Shown: in pieces, positions 21,700 to 33,629 of the stretch
Layout of the letters: each line of letters starts with the position of its first letter
How positions within the stretch are numbered: position 1 is the stretch's first letter
Assembly (NCBI GenBank): GCA_037176905.1
Contig: JBBBWG010031342.1
Coordinates: forward strand, 1-37,617
Direction of reading: 5' to 3'
Length of the DNA: 37,617 bases
Source: Azolla pinnata
Taxonomy: Eukaryota; Streptophyta; Polypodiopsida; Salviniales; Salviniaceae
The notes under the pieces: generated by a model
Database searches by the model: none
What the model saw: only the letters and a program-made list of their open reading frames with translations
What the model was told of the DNA's origin: nothing
Position numbers and translations under genes: made by a program

Positions 21700-22262
21700 T
21701 GGGTGGTGGATGTGTGCATCGCTGGATGTATGGATGCGTGCATTTATGGATGCATGTGGGGTGGATGTATGGATGTATGTGCATTGGTGGATGCATGTGG
21801 GTGGATGTATGGATGTGTGCGCGTTGGTGGATGTATGGATGTGTGCGCATTGGTGGATGCATGTGGGTGGATGTATGGATGTGTGCGCATTGGTGGATGC
21901 ATGTGGGTGGATGTATGGATGTGTGTGCGTTGCTGGATGCATGTGGGTGGATGTATGGATGTGTGCATTGGTGGATGCATGTGGGTGGATGTATGGATGT
22001 GTGCGCATTGGTGGATGCATGTGGGTGGATGTATGGATGTGNNNNNNNNNNNNNNNNNNNNNNNNNNNNNNNNNNNNNNNNNNNNNNNNNNNNNNNNNNN
22101 NNNNNNNNNNNNNNNNNNNNNNNNNNNNNNNNNNNNNNNNNTGCATTGCTGGATGCATGTGGGTGGATGTATGGATGTGTGCATCGATGGATGCATGTGG
22201 GTGGACGTATGGATGTGTGCGCTCGTGGATGTGTGGATGTGTACATTGGTGGATGCATGCAT
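21700..22262. repeat. 40-bp minisatellite (GGATG-rich), interrupted by the gap
   Basis: A unit of about 40 bp joins GTGGATGCATGTGGGTGGAT to GTATGGATGTGTGCGCATTG. About ten copies are visible, with 38-44-bp variants, on both sides of the N run, so the true array is longer. Long frames in all phases are Met/Trp/Gly/Cys or His/Thr/Pro-rich and are artefacts of the repeat. Confidence 0.92.
22042..22141. other. Assembly gap (100 N)
   Basis: Exactly 100 N, a common placeholder length for a gap of unknown size, inside the 40-bp array. Array length and copy number are therefore unknown. Confidence 0.99.
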
Positions 22263-23684
22263 GTGCATGTTGCGTACATCTATCCGTCTATAACAGATCC
22301 AAATCCGAATGTTCTTCTTCTTCTTCTTCTTCTTGGAATCCATGTCCACAAAAAAAACAGAAAGCCAAACAAAAACCTGCCAATCCATGTACAATGTACA
22401 TGCGTCCTTTGCTTACAGTTGAAATTCCGGTCTAGAGACTCTACTACCACCACATCATGGACTAGATGTAGATAGATCCTTAGATCCTTAGATAGACGAT
22501 AGATGCATAGATATCTGTATCTGATCATAGACTCCTCGTGCACACTATATGTACAGAAAGGATATGCAATCCACCCATCACAGAAAAAGAAGTTAGCTAG
22601 CTAGCTAGCCACTCTTAGCTGTGAGTAGTAACAACAACAGTATGTTGTAGGCCCCGATAGTGTAGTAACTCTCTTTTATACTACCATTAAAATCATTCCA
22701 ATTTTACCTTGGGATTCTGTCCCCAACCATCTCACTGTCCCCCTCCTCATCTAAGAGACTTTCCAAAAGCTTCAATAGCCATACATACCTTTACTGTCCA
22801 GGACTTGTATACCAGAAGTTTACCGGAAGAAAGAAACAAACCGACCGCTCTCTCAAATTTTTACCATGTCTGTGATCCTCCAATATATCCTAAAACTCGA
22901 GGGGGAAGGCCTTCACACCGAACATGTCAAATTAGTTCAACAGAAAACCCCCCTTCAATTCATCGCTTTTAGGTCCCTTTTTTTTTTTACCTTCTAGTAA
23001 AAGCCCATGTGCGCGGATCCGATCCGTGGGATCAAACATTCCCCTCGAAAGAAATATATCCTTTCATTACCTATTCTCGCTAGATATTGATCTGTCACCA
23101 ATGCACAAACAAAGCGGAGCACAAACAACGTTGTATAATTGCTACAAAATACGTAGACTAGAAGAAGCTCGAGCGAAAACAATCAATCTGGCTCGATCGA
23201 GAGTGCAACGCTCTGTTGAAGTAGAAAGGCTATACTAGTTAAATACAGATGTAGCAAGACATTCCTTTGAATGTAACTCACTGCTACTACACTGCTTTTG
23301 CTGCATTACTATTTCCCATTCTTTGCTTGGTTCTCCATCAGAAATTCGGCAGTCTTGGCTGTGCCTTGCCTTTCCACATCATCGTTTAAACACCAAAGTG
23401 TCGGTTTACTGATGATCAAGACACTCATACCGGTACAACAGCCCAAAAAACGTACATATCATCTGGATTCCTTTGGCTGTTATCAATACAAATACCCCGG
23501 ATCAAAGGAGTCATGTGTTATTTACATAACCGCTTTTCTGTACAAAGATAAAAAGACATTTAAATCAATTGACTGAACACTTCCGTTGCAACCCCCCTAT
23601 ATTAACTGTTAAGGGTCTGATCCAGAAGATATAATTTAGAACAAACACACTGTTGATCAACAGCCCGCCAAATTTCCGTTAAGT
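22263..23684. other. Spacer downstream of ATG1
   Basis: No gene is recognised. A TTC run (about 22313-22335), AGATCCTT repeats near 22470-22495 and GCTAGCTAGC near 22595 are present. The right end is the likely ATG1 3'UTR. Confidence 0.55.
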
Positions 23685-26600
23685 TCAACCCGGTGGCTGA
23701 TTAGAATCTTGATTTTGGGCTGTACATAGCTTTTGTCTTGTCACAAGAATCTCGATATAGTTGCGAAGCCGTTGCTTATCGGAAGGATCTAAAATCAAAG
23801 GAGCTGATGGCAATATTGTTGCTTCAACGAGGAGAAAATATAACAGAAGTGCTGCCTTGCTATAGGCCAATGCTGCATCCGCAAAGTTCCCCATAAGTTC
23901 ATCGACCTATATAAGATGTTACGAAAAAAGCAGAACAATCAACACTTGGGCTTAAATGGGTGCATTTCCAGACGTATAACAAATTAATTGTCTTGCAAAA
24001 GTGTTGGGAGCAAAAAAAAAAACACATACAGCTGCACTTCTTCCTCTTGCTAAAGCAGACTGAAATATGAGATCCATTGCATCAGGGATCTCTGTATCAC
24101 CTGCAATACAGAAGAACAGGGACCCATGAGATCAACCTTCCATCCAATGAAAAAGACTTTCAAGTAAGTGTCATACCATCCAAAGTATACAAAAGAGGGG
24201 CAAATTCTTCAGCTCTTTCTACAGCCAACGGAAAGTTGTATCTTATGCTGGAATATATCCCTTCAGTCCCACCATCATCATCAGAGTCCACCAAGAAAGG
24301 CATAAACAGCTTGTAGTCTCCCTCGCTCATTGTTCTAAGTCGCCCGTCTTTTTGTTCCAAGCTCAATGCCTCCTTCCACAAAGCTAAGCATACCAATTGT
24401 ATTGACAATGCTTCCAAATGCTGCCTTGCAATATACTGTATAAAAGAGCATGTATCACTAAGACAACCCAACTCTAAGATGATGGCCAATCATAGCAATG
24501 GATCAGAAGTTTAGAAAAATACTAAATTGTACCCAAACTTGCCTTTTCATTTGCCAATTCTGAAATTGTCTCTGCACATTTATGTAACCCATACAATCTT
24601 ATGGGAAAGGATGTTGTTTCTCCCACTACATCAGCGGACTTTAAAGCCACCTGAGTGGTTGACGGATCAACTGTGCTAATTCCACCAGTAGAATCGCGAC
24701 GAGGGAGAGAGTCCTTTGGAGGAAATTTGCATGGGGATTGATTTTCCGGGCCAGTAAATTGGTCACTTGGTGATAACGAGCTTATATCTGTTGATGAAAC
24801 AGGGGCACTAACAAGGACATATTCATCAGAGTCCATGAGAGCTCCTGCAGTAGAAGAAGTCCTGGGTGGTTAAAGATACATATCAGAAACTAAAGATAAC
24901 CTCAAATGTAAAGGTAAACATACCTTTTGAATGGGTTGTAGGAAATCCACCCTTTTCTGCTTTGAGTGAACTGCCTTGGGAAGTTATCGGCTTGCTTCCA
25001 TTAGTTTTCACATCTTCCCTACTTGTCAACCCGAGGTGAGTTTCCTTTGGCTCCAGGAAACGATCATTATTTCCCTTAGGACTTCTGCTTAAGACTTTGA
25101 TTGGGTTTGAAGGGCTCGAGACAAGCAGCTGCTCCTCGTCAAGTAAAAAAGGCATCCCTTCGTCTTGTGTGAATTTTGTTGCAGGAGGTGGCAAACACTC
25201 TTCTGAATCGCTGTTGCTCAGCTGATGCCTACTCAACCGAAAACCATCAGTTGAGTAAATGAGCACACCTTCAGTCACAAATAACTCGATATACACACAT
25301 CCACGATTATCTAACAGCTGTTACCAAAATATACATTTAGGTCTAGTCTTGGCCTAGATCAGAGTAAGCCACCGTAAACTGCAAACAATGATTTAAACAA
25401 TTACTTGATGGGCTCAGCAATGAAGCTGTGATTGAAAAATTCCTCAAAGGATAGCCGCTCCACTGCCAAGAAGATGATATGATCATCATTTCATACCAAA
25501 AAGGTACAACATGTTTAGATTCGAGGCTTGAACACAAACATAATACAAATCAGAGAAGCTTATATGCAAATCTAGATTCTCATACATAGGTAATTTCAGT
25601 TATTGTTTGAGCTAAAACATAAATGGTGCAAGTCATATATATACATTCCTAAATTAGCATGCTTGTAGAAATCTAGGCACACAACTTTCAGTAATACAGA
25701 ACCTTGAGGGCCACTGGGTGAAATGTTTATATAATAAGGAAATCGATACAACTACTAGTAACCTTAACTAAATGTCCAGGCTCCTCTGCACTACAGAATA
25801 CAGCCTGCATAGTACATCAATTTAAAATGGTGATAATAGAAACTTTGGTGAGAAACTTTGATTGCTGGTCCTAAATATGTGTATACAAGATAATTCCTCT
25901 AAAGCCAATAATACATGGATATTCACGTTGTTTTTGTGGGCTGTAATATTGATGATGGATATGTCAATGTGAGGATGAATGTTTTATGAATGTTAGCGCC
26001 CCTCTCTCTATGTTTTCTGAATACTACAGAACAGCAGAATCATGCCAAGAAATGGTATATTAAGAAAAGACATGTCTTCACAGATTGATGAACATGTTAA
26101 GGAAAACACATCAAGCCCCACTTTCATGGCAACACTCTAGGCTTCAGGCAAGTATTTTGATCAAGTAACATAAAACTATGTTTGATGGACAAGTCCAAGG
26201 AATTGATTGCATAACCATAAACCTAATTCAAGCATGAAATAATTAACAGCTAACGCTTATTGCACTTGGAAGCATTAATAGAGAAAAGCAAGTGTCCATG
26301 AAAGACGTAGCAAGCAATCTCAACTAAGGTGGCCAGGCCAATATTTATCAGAACAATCATACTAAAAGAAAATGGAGATCAACAGTAAATGGATCAAAGA
26401 CAGGTTTGTGAAGCAAGTCGGATTCTGAAATAAGCTTTAAAAACTCATGCCATCAATAACTAGGAACCATGCTGTCATTTGTTCCATGTTTAATTCAGAT
26501 CGATTGCAAGGAATAGTAGAAAAAAGAGATTTGAGAAAAACCTGGATCCTTTCTTAAGAGTTTCCGGCAAAGATCAATGCATTCAGGATGCAGTTCTCTG

Positions 26601-29388
26601 GCAACTGAAGGGGGAAACCGAAGCTCATTGGATTTTTGAATATTTTGAAGCAGCTGCACAATAGCAAATTTTAGATTTAAGCAAAATGATCAATCCAAGA
26701 GAGCAAATGTTAGGCTTTCATAAGCACCTGAAATGGGCTCTGACCCAAAAATGGTGGCTGCCCAGTTACTAGCTGATAAAGAATAGTCCCAACACTCCAT
26801 AAATCAGCCTGTAGAAGGGAAAAAAAATTCTTAGAAACTTCAACGTTGATCTTCTCAGTTACAGTTATCTTTTTATGATGCATCTTATATGCCAACATAA
26901 TATCATATCCAGAAGCCACGAAAGATCAATACTTAGATGTATATAGAACCCCTAGTATGTATTTAGTTCAATATCTCAGATCCAACTTCCACAGACTCTT
27001 CGACATGCTAGCAGTCATTAAAGAGTAAACACAACACTATTTCCTCTATTCGCTCCTCAAATCTCCACACACATTCTCCCCATAAAACTGGCGTTCATTG
27101 AGCTTGCGTCATGATGGTTTTTCATTATTCTAACAGGTAATTTTACTTCATCATTGAGAGAGCTAGGAAAAGAGTAACAAAGTTTACAATACCTTGGCAT
27201 CATACTTTTTTGATTGTAGAATTTCAGGTGCCATATACAACGGAGACCCACACAGTGTCTCAGCCATTCCTTGAGGCTGTAGTGACCTGGAAAACATGGC
27301 CTCAACATCATTTCATTGAGAATTTCTAAAATTCGTAAAATGCATCAGAAACAAGGGTCCAATGAAAAGATTATAACTTCACCTTGCAAAGCCAAAATCT
27401 GCTATTTTGAGGGACGCATTATTATCGCTTGTAGATAAAAGAAGATTCTACAGAAAAGAACAGATTGTATTGGCGTTTTGATGAGAAAACAAGATAATAC
27501 ATGGCATGAGAAATTGACAACCTGAGGCTTTAAGTCCCTATGCATTAGGTTGTTTGTTCGGAGAACTTGCAAACCAGCACCTGTGCAACAAAAATATAAG
27601 GTATGTGTAATGGCTGAAATGCCAAGAAAAATAGCACTATAACAAGCAGCACACTATTTCCACAAATGATCTGAGCCATGTGAACTTAATGCATGACATG
27701 CTTTTTGGCATGAATGAAGAGATATCCACGAAAATAAACTATGGAAAAACGAGATGCAAACAGTACACAAGGATATGTGAAATCCATCCCATCTTCAGAA
27801 ATGTCAAGGAAGAACCTTAACATTTTAAGAATTGAAACTCCTTGGGCACCCGAGCATACCTAGCTGTCGCATAAAATGTTTGGCAACCATGTCTGATACT
27901 TTTCCATGTTTCTGAATAAAAGCACCTAAATCACCTCCAGCACAATATTCTAGAACAAGGAAAATCCGGTTTGATGCCTGAAAGAATGACAGAAAAGGCA
28001 TCACATATTCACTTTGAAATTTAGAAATGATAATTAAATTCGTTAATTCTTTTATTTTTGGGGAATGTGACTATGTCTGTTCTCCAGCAATGTCAAACTA
28101 CTGCTTCTGTAACACCTTACGCATTACCCATGGCAACCAGCTCACATGCATTGTAGCAACGTCTCTACTCATTTCAATTTATTCTGACATTTTACAGTCT
28201 AGAAACATTGCAACCAATCATGGGGTTTATTTACGAGCAAAAAGAATTGGAACAGGAAATCAGTAATTCAATAGCCATGTTCTTCTGATTTACTATCGTC
28301 TTTTTCTAACCTCAGTGTTTACTATTTGTGTCATATGCTACGAATTTGGCTGGTGATGACCATGAATGTTGCCTGCAGAGATGATAGATCCTCATGCTGA
28401 AATTTGGTTAGTCATTAGCAGTAGAAACTGATTTAGCGCTATGGAAAATATGTCCTTAAGGTTGCTGCTTTGCTTTGACATCAGTAAATGTTTGAGAAGA
28501 GAAAGCTATTTCCCGATTGATAAAAAATGGGTTTTAGATTATTCATGTAGATTACTCAGTAATTATTGATGTTCAACTTGACATGTAAAAGGGAAGGAAC
28601 GGAACAATCAGAAATAAATAATTTACGGAGAATTGCATTGAGCATATATACACCAAGGACACTCTTCTGTATGGCAGTAACCAGATTACTATAAACCTTT
28701 TGAGAGAGAATGTCAAGCACAAATATACATGAAAAAATGATTCAACACATTCAAAATTGTTCTCTTTCAAATATAAAAGAGAAGACCTAACTAAAGACTC
28801 GATTTTTTCTGGAGACACACGAATTTGTGAGCCATTTCAGCAAAGATTGATTACTTTTCCATACTAACTACACTTTCTTTGCTCTATCCACAAAAGAAGA
28901 AGAAAGTGTGGGTTCATATTTTTTGCACAAAAAATTGGCATAATGTTACATACAGATTAGATCCTAAAAATGTTGAGAGCACGGCGAGGATGACATGCAA
29001 TGAAATTCATTACACACTCCACCCACCAAGCCAGCCAAGATGGGAATAAACAGCGGCGACGAAATCGGAACAAAACCTCACCGTTTAACAATACAATTTT
29101 CCTGCTCTTTCACACAAAGACCCAAAAGGCAACCACTTTCGAGGCAAAACAAAATACCTGGATGGTGGCGTAGAGGCGGATGATGTTAGGGTGGCTGGTT
29201 CGTTTCAGTATCTCGATCTCGGACATGAGGTTCTCGCAGAGCTTCTGGTTGAGCTTATCCGCGGCGATCTCCTTGACGGCGACCACGGCGCCAGTGAGCC
29301 TGTGCTTGGCTTTCCAGACGACGGCGAAGGAGCCGGAACCGATCTGGTGCAGCAGCTCGTAGTCCCCAACGATCCTGGGGCGATCCAT
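23685..29388 (-). CDS. ATG1: Autophagy-initiating serine/threonine kinase ATG1 (plant type), 13 exons
   Basis: Minus-strand exons: 29388-29158, 27977-27860, 27580-27522, 27447-27383, 27286-27193, 26808-26728, 26653-26542, 25462-25405, 25228-24924, 24844-24543, 24435-24177, 24100-24030, 23906-23685. Total 1977 nt, 658 residues, all phases consistent. ATG1 phosphorylates the ATG13-containing initiation complex and starts autophagosome formation in the cytoplasm. The kinase domain (about 10-267) has glycine loop IGSGSF (16-21), AVKEI with Lys39, HRDLKPQN (130-137, Asp132), DFGFAR (Asp153) and activation segment [13 protein letters not shown] (167-179). EYVLV (382-386), preceded by DSD, fits an ATG8-interacting motif, as in yeast Atg1. 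The C-terminal part (about 465-640; [31 protein letters not shown], and an [15 protein letters not shown] helix) fits the tandem MIT-like domain that binds ATG13. Intron 10 has a GC donor (AAG/GCAAGT); the others are GT-AG. Intron 1 is 1.2 kb. Length is normal for plant ATG1. Confidence 0.97.
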
Positions 29389-30200
29389 GGCGACCTTTCG
29401 CAGGGCCCGCGGGGTTCTTCTCGCCTCGCGGAGCAGGCACGGGAACCCTCTCCGAGCAACAGACGGGGAAGCTTTCTTTCGTGCTTTCTTCTTCTTCTTC
29501 TTCTTCTTCTAGCTTTGCGTTTTTCCTCGGACTGTAGTTTTCCTTAATTGCAAGAAATACCCCTCAAATACAGGCTTCTGAAAGTGTTCTTTATACCTCG
29601 AATCATGCTGTTTTTTTCCTTTCTGTTTTTTCTTTCTTTCCTGGATGATCTGGCGCAATGGTCTCCAAGCTTTAGAAATCAGCCATGCCCGTCGGCACTG
29701 TTACGAGCGTATAATAACCATTCGCCCTGACCTCTGTACCCGTACCACACGGTGAGCTGTTTCTGGCCTAGTTTATATAAGGAATGATTGGCGAGGATTG
29801 AAAATCCCGGTGAGCGACGAAGATTCTGTGATCTCAAAGTCTGAACACAGAAAGCCTGGGGTTTTGGTCTTTAGGTGCGTGACTCTGCACAGACGAGGAG
29901 GGCAGTCGTGGTTCACCAGGTCTCGCATTCGGAGCGTGTTCTTTTGTATCAGCGAGGACCTGCCTGCTCCCGGTACGTACGTAGTTCACCTATTGCGCGA
30001 GGTGTAAAGATGATGGCTAATTCGGATTGGCGCATCATAGATCTCGAGAAGCCAGGATAGCATTTGGATTCTGGACACTGTTCCGCTGATGATTCTCTTG
30101 CCAAGTCCCTCTAACCTAGTTTGTTTGTCTTAGAATATGTAGCTGTGCTGAAATGGATTGCATCGATTTGTTTGGACTCTCCAATTTAGACATCTGGGAA
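29389..30200. other. ATG1 upstream region
   Basis: The left end is the ATG1 5'UTR and promoter on the minus strand, with a (TTC)n run near 29487-29510 that is GAA-rich in the transcript sense. Open frames at 29798-30060 show no recognisable protein. No other feature was seen. Confidence 0.5.
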
Positions 30201-30244
30201 CTCTAGGACGGTGTTGCTCCGCAGGATCTAGCACATGTGGGCCC

Positions 30245-30560
30245 AATCGCCTTGCTCACAGTGTTGAGCTTATAGGTGGTCTCAACCACCCAACATGGCC
30301 CAATCCTACGAAGTCGTAGAAGATTATTGGGAGTCGATTTAGGACCAATTTTGTAACGCAGAAAATCCATGTCTCGCTAAAACATCGCCTCAATCTGCTT
30401 GTGGTAGGCCTTTGTTGCTTTACCTATTCCACGAAGACTAAATTTTGTGCTTTGTCGACATTTGACTCGTTCAATTGCTCGTGGGATGGATTCATTCATC
30501 GACTCGGCATCTGAAACTCAACTAGCACCAAACCAGCGGCGAAGTGGAGCGAGATCGAGC
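30245..30560 (-). mobile_element. Possible decayed Ty3/gypsy-type polyprotein fragment (integrase C-terminal region)
   Basis: On the minus strand, a frame with one internal stop reads KATKAYHKQIEAMF, stop, RDMDFLRYKIG, then LLRLRRIGPCWVVETTYKLN. The order (coiled Lys/Ala-rich segment, RDMxF, then a (R)RIGPxxVV...YKLN strand) recalls the end of plant gypsy integrases. Frameshifts are needed further upstream. No LTR, RT or RNase H was seen. This is a weak call from pattern memory. Confidence 0.27.
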
Positions 30561-31340
30561 ATCTCGAAGCTCATCAGATAAAGTAAAGCCAAGAGCAACA
30601 AAGGCTAGTCAGTAGTCGCCTGTCCTAATTCGTGCGATGTTGATTCTATGCAGCATGCTCTTCCCGCAAAGGTGTTACTGGTACTCTCGACGTGTTGATC
30701 CGTTCGAGGCTATCGTGTGCCACTTCATCGTACAATGCTCGATCTATCAATCCCTGTGCCCTGCGCTGTGTATGCTAGTAAAGCGAGTGCCTTTGTCACA
30801 CGAAGGCTCCATCAGGCACCCAACTTGGCATCAGATCTGCTTGTATTGTCGCGTTTTGACCCAATCCATTGGGTGCAGCGGTTGAGAGGGGTAGAAGTGG
30901 GATTCGAACTTGGGTGCATCAAACAACAATGTAACATGATTTTAGTGTTTTTTTTTTGCCACTCCTAAACTTTTACCGTCACTAGTTATGAACAAGGCCT
31001 AATGGCTACAATAACCCAAATGGGTAAATTCGCATACATTGCGTGTTTCCAGGGTACGATGTATAAGAATATTATTATGTACTTTGAACAAATGAGTTTA
31101 TAAAGCATGATGCGGTCCATATTCTACACCCATCTAAATGGTCGGGGAAATGCTATCATACAAGCCTTTCACGAGAGTAATAATCATGGACCAATTTTCC
31201 TTTATTGCATCAACAAGAGATGTTGTTTTGTTGTCAATGACCTAACACATGGTTTAGGGTCATCACCCAATGACACCAATCATCAATGGGGTATATAAAT
31301 ACACATATATATTATTATTGCCATGAGATGCCATCACATT
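30561..31340. other. Spacer without recognised gene
   Basis: Two overlapping plus-strand frames (30637-30968) show no family character. GGATTCGAAC near 30900 is the reverse complement of a perfect B box (GTTCGAATCC), but no matching A box was found on the minus strand. A long poly-T lies near 30947-30957. Confidence 0.45.
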
Positions 31341-31449
31341 AGCCATCATCATCATTACCACCACCACCACCACCACCATCATCAGCACCATCAGCATCAC
31401 CACCACCACCATCACCATCACGCCATCATCATCATCACCATCATCATCT
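31341..31449. repeat. (CAT/CAC)n trinucleotide repeats
   Basis: Imperfect CAT and CAC triplets run through about 110 bp. The minus frame gives poly-Val/Met and is not coding. Confidence 0.85.
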
Positions 31450-31565
31450 GGAGGAGGGGACAACAGGAATAAAACTCAGTAAATGATGCAAAAAAAATCA
31501 TTGCATGGGGGGGACATTGAGGAAAATCATTCATTGCACGGAATCTGGAGGAAATGGTTAATGTA

Positions 31566-31975
31566 TGTGCATGAATGCACACATACACCGAGTGCGCACA
31601 TGCATGCATGCACACATACGGCCGAGGGGCACATGCATGCATGCACACATACGCCGAGCGGCACATGCATGCATGCACACATACGCCGAGGGGGCACATG
31701 AATGCATGCACACATACGCCGAGGGGCACATGCATGCATGCACACATACGCCGAGGGGCACATGCATGCATGCACACATACGGCCGAGCGGCACATGCAT
31801 GCATGTACACATACGGCCGAGCGGCACATGCATGCATGCACACATACGGCCGAGCGGCACATGCACGCATGCACACTTACGCCGAGGCGGCACATGCACG
31901 CATGCACACATACGGCCGAGCGGCACATGCATGCATGCATGCGCACAGGCACCGACACATACATCGATGCATGCA
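31566..31975. repeat. 32-34-bp minisatellite with TGCATG core and CGGCCGAG segment
   Basis: About eleven copies of a unit of about 33 bp combine GCACATGCATGCATGCACAC with ATACGGCCGAGCG. Variants differ in the ATACGCCGAGGG part and in length by one or two bases. Because many units are 33 bp, all frames on both strands show Cys/His/Thr-rich repeat translations. The GC-rich CGGCCG palindrome alternates with the alternating purine-pyrimidine part. Confidence 0.92.
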
Positions 31976-33092
31976 TGCATTCATTTTGCATTTATGTGCA
32001 TACTGTGTAATAATAATTGGGAATGCAAAAACATAGCAAAACATATAGATATATATAGTAAAGGAAGGATATGATTATTATTATTATTATTATGGGATTG
32101 TGTACAAAGAAAGCTCACAATTGAAGTGAAGACACAAAAAACAAACCCAATTAATTCGAAACAAAACACAAACGAACAAAAAGACACCCAACTGGCAAAC
32201 CAAAAAAGAGAACACAAATAAACAAAAATGGACCAAAAAAAAGAGGGGATTAACTGTATAAATGAATGCGAGAAAACAGCTCGCCGAATAATTAATCATA
32301 AACGAGCAACAAATTTTCGGGGGAAAAATAAAATAAATAAAAGGGAGTGGAAATCAATAACAAAGAGAAAAAGAGAGAAGAGATCGATTTATTTGAATGA
32401 ATGAATGAATAAATAAATTCTGGTTTATTTATATATATATTGAAACAAGCAAATATATGTATATATACTATCCATATACTTGTCAAATTAAATAGGAAAC
32501 ATTACCTAAAAAACGCCCAACAAAATTACAAATCACATTTTAACGCTACTAAAACTAAAATTTGCAACTTAATGTTTACTTTCGAAAACTAACGCGAAAT
32601 CAATTGATTCACACCAAATCAATCAGCCAGGTAATCGCGAGCTGAATTAATATCGAATCAACTGATCGATCAACACCAGAGTACCGCATGAATCAATCAA
32701 TTAGGTTCCTGAGATTACTGGCTCTGTGTTAGCAGAGTACAGTAAGCAAATCGACGATTTGGATCGACCAGGCGGAAGCGATCCGGAATAAACGTCATAT
32801 AGCGATGAAACTAATCGGGGACGAATTTTCCAGCGGTAGAAGACAAAGAGCAGGGCGTGTTCATCAGTAATTGTTCTTACTCTAGCAGGGCGTTAAAAAT
32901 GCAATTTATGATGTTATTCGGAGTTTTTTTTTAAAAATTATTGGCAATTTCTCCCAAATAAATGCGAGAAATTCGAGTCAAGCGCATGGATGACAAATTA
33001 AATTGTACCAAGAAAATAAAGATTTAATAAGAAAAGAAATCTCTATACATACACATATATATATATAACGAAATAAAGAAATAGGGAGGCAA
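31976..33092. other. AT-rich spacer
   Basis: About 1.1 kb of A-rich sequence with short TTATTA, GAATGAAT and ATATAT runs. Nothing gene-like is seen on either strand. The minus-strand hydrophobic frames here are translations of AT-rich DNA. Confidence 0.55.
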
Positions 33093-33097
33093 CTGAA

Positions 33098-33168
<71 letters not shown>

Positions 33169-33290
33169 ATAGATAGATAAATAAATAAATAGATAGATAA
33201 ATAGATAGATAAATAAATAGATAAATAAATAGATAAATAAATAGATAAATAAATAGATAGATAAATAGATAAATAGATTTATTTATTTAT
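33093..33290. repeat. (ATAA)n to (TAGATAAA)n array
   Basis: About 75 bp of perfect AAAT/ATAA tetranucleotides grade into mixed ATAA and TAGA units and end in the inverted form TTTATTTATTTA. The end can pair with the body of the array. Confidence 0.92.
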
Positions 33291-33337
33291 TTTAATGGCT
33301 TTCTGTTTGGGGCCAGTGTGAACATAGAGACTGTCTG

Positions 33338-33379
33338 TCTTCTTCTTCTTCTTCTTCTTCTTCTTCTTCTTCTTCTTCT
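33338..33379. repeat. (TTC)n microsatellite upstream of the hydroxyproline-rich protein gene
   Basis: About 13-14 CTT/TTC triplets in the presumed 5'UTR or promoter of the gene starting at 33630. AAACCCTAG near 33414 and AAACCCTAACC near 33481 (telo-box-like) follow it. Both lie on the same strand as the gene. Confidence 0.85.
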
Positions 33380-33629
33380 CTGGCTATGGCGACTCGAGAC
33401 ACCTGCAGCGCCTGAAACCCTAGACCTCGCTCGATCTCTCCCCCCCGCCCCCTCCTTCTACCTACCTTTTCCTTCGCCGGAAACCCTAACCTGCCAGCGG
33501 CAGATTTCCCCCGTCGATAAATGATGCGGACCGGAGCTCCTCCCACTTCCCCTTCCTGAACGCGTCCCCCAAATTTGGAGCTGCTGCGGCGCCGGGAGGC
33601 GGAAAACCTTTTGGAAATGCGCCGCTGCT

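Noticed and set aside
21182..22475. Long frames (up to 390 codons) through the 20.7-22.4 kb region
   Set aside because: They run through tandem repeats and across the N gap; residues are poly-amino-acid or period-40 repeats.
28573..28818. 81-codon minus-strand frame in ATG1 intron 1
   Set aside because: Exons 1 and 2 join in phase without it; its composition is AT-derived hydrophobic.
29191..29547. 118-codon plus-strand frame opposite ATG1 exon 1
   Set aside because: Shadow of the kinase exon; the minus strand carries the clear protein kinase sequence.
30890..30970. tRNA gene or SINE on the minus strand
   Set aside because: Only a B box is present; no A box and no foldable cloverleaf.
31598..31940. 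CRISPR-like repeat-spacer array
   Set aside because: Units are contiguous with no unique spacers, and the DNA is from a plant nuclear genome.
31418..32074. Six overlapping frames of 70-170 codons
   Set aside because: Product of the 32-34-bp minisatellite; equal openness on both strands argues against coding.
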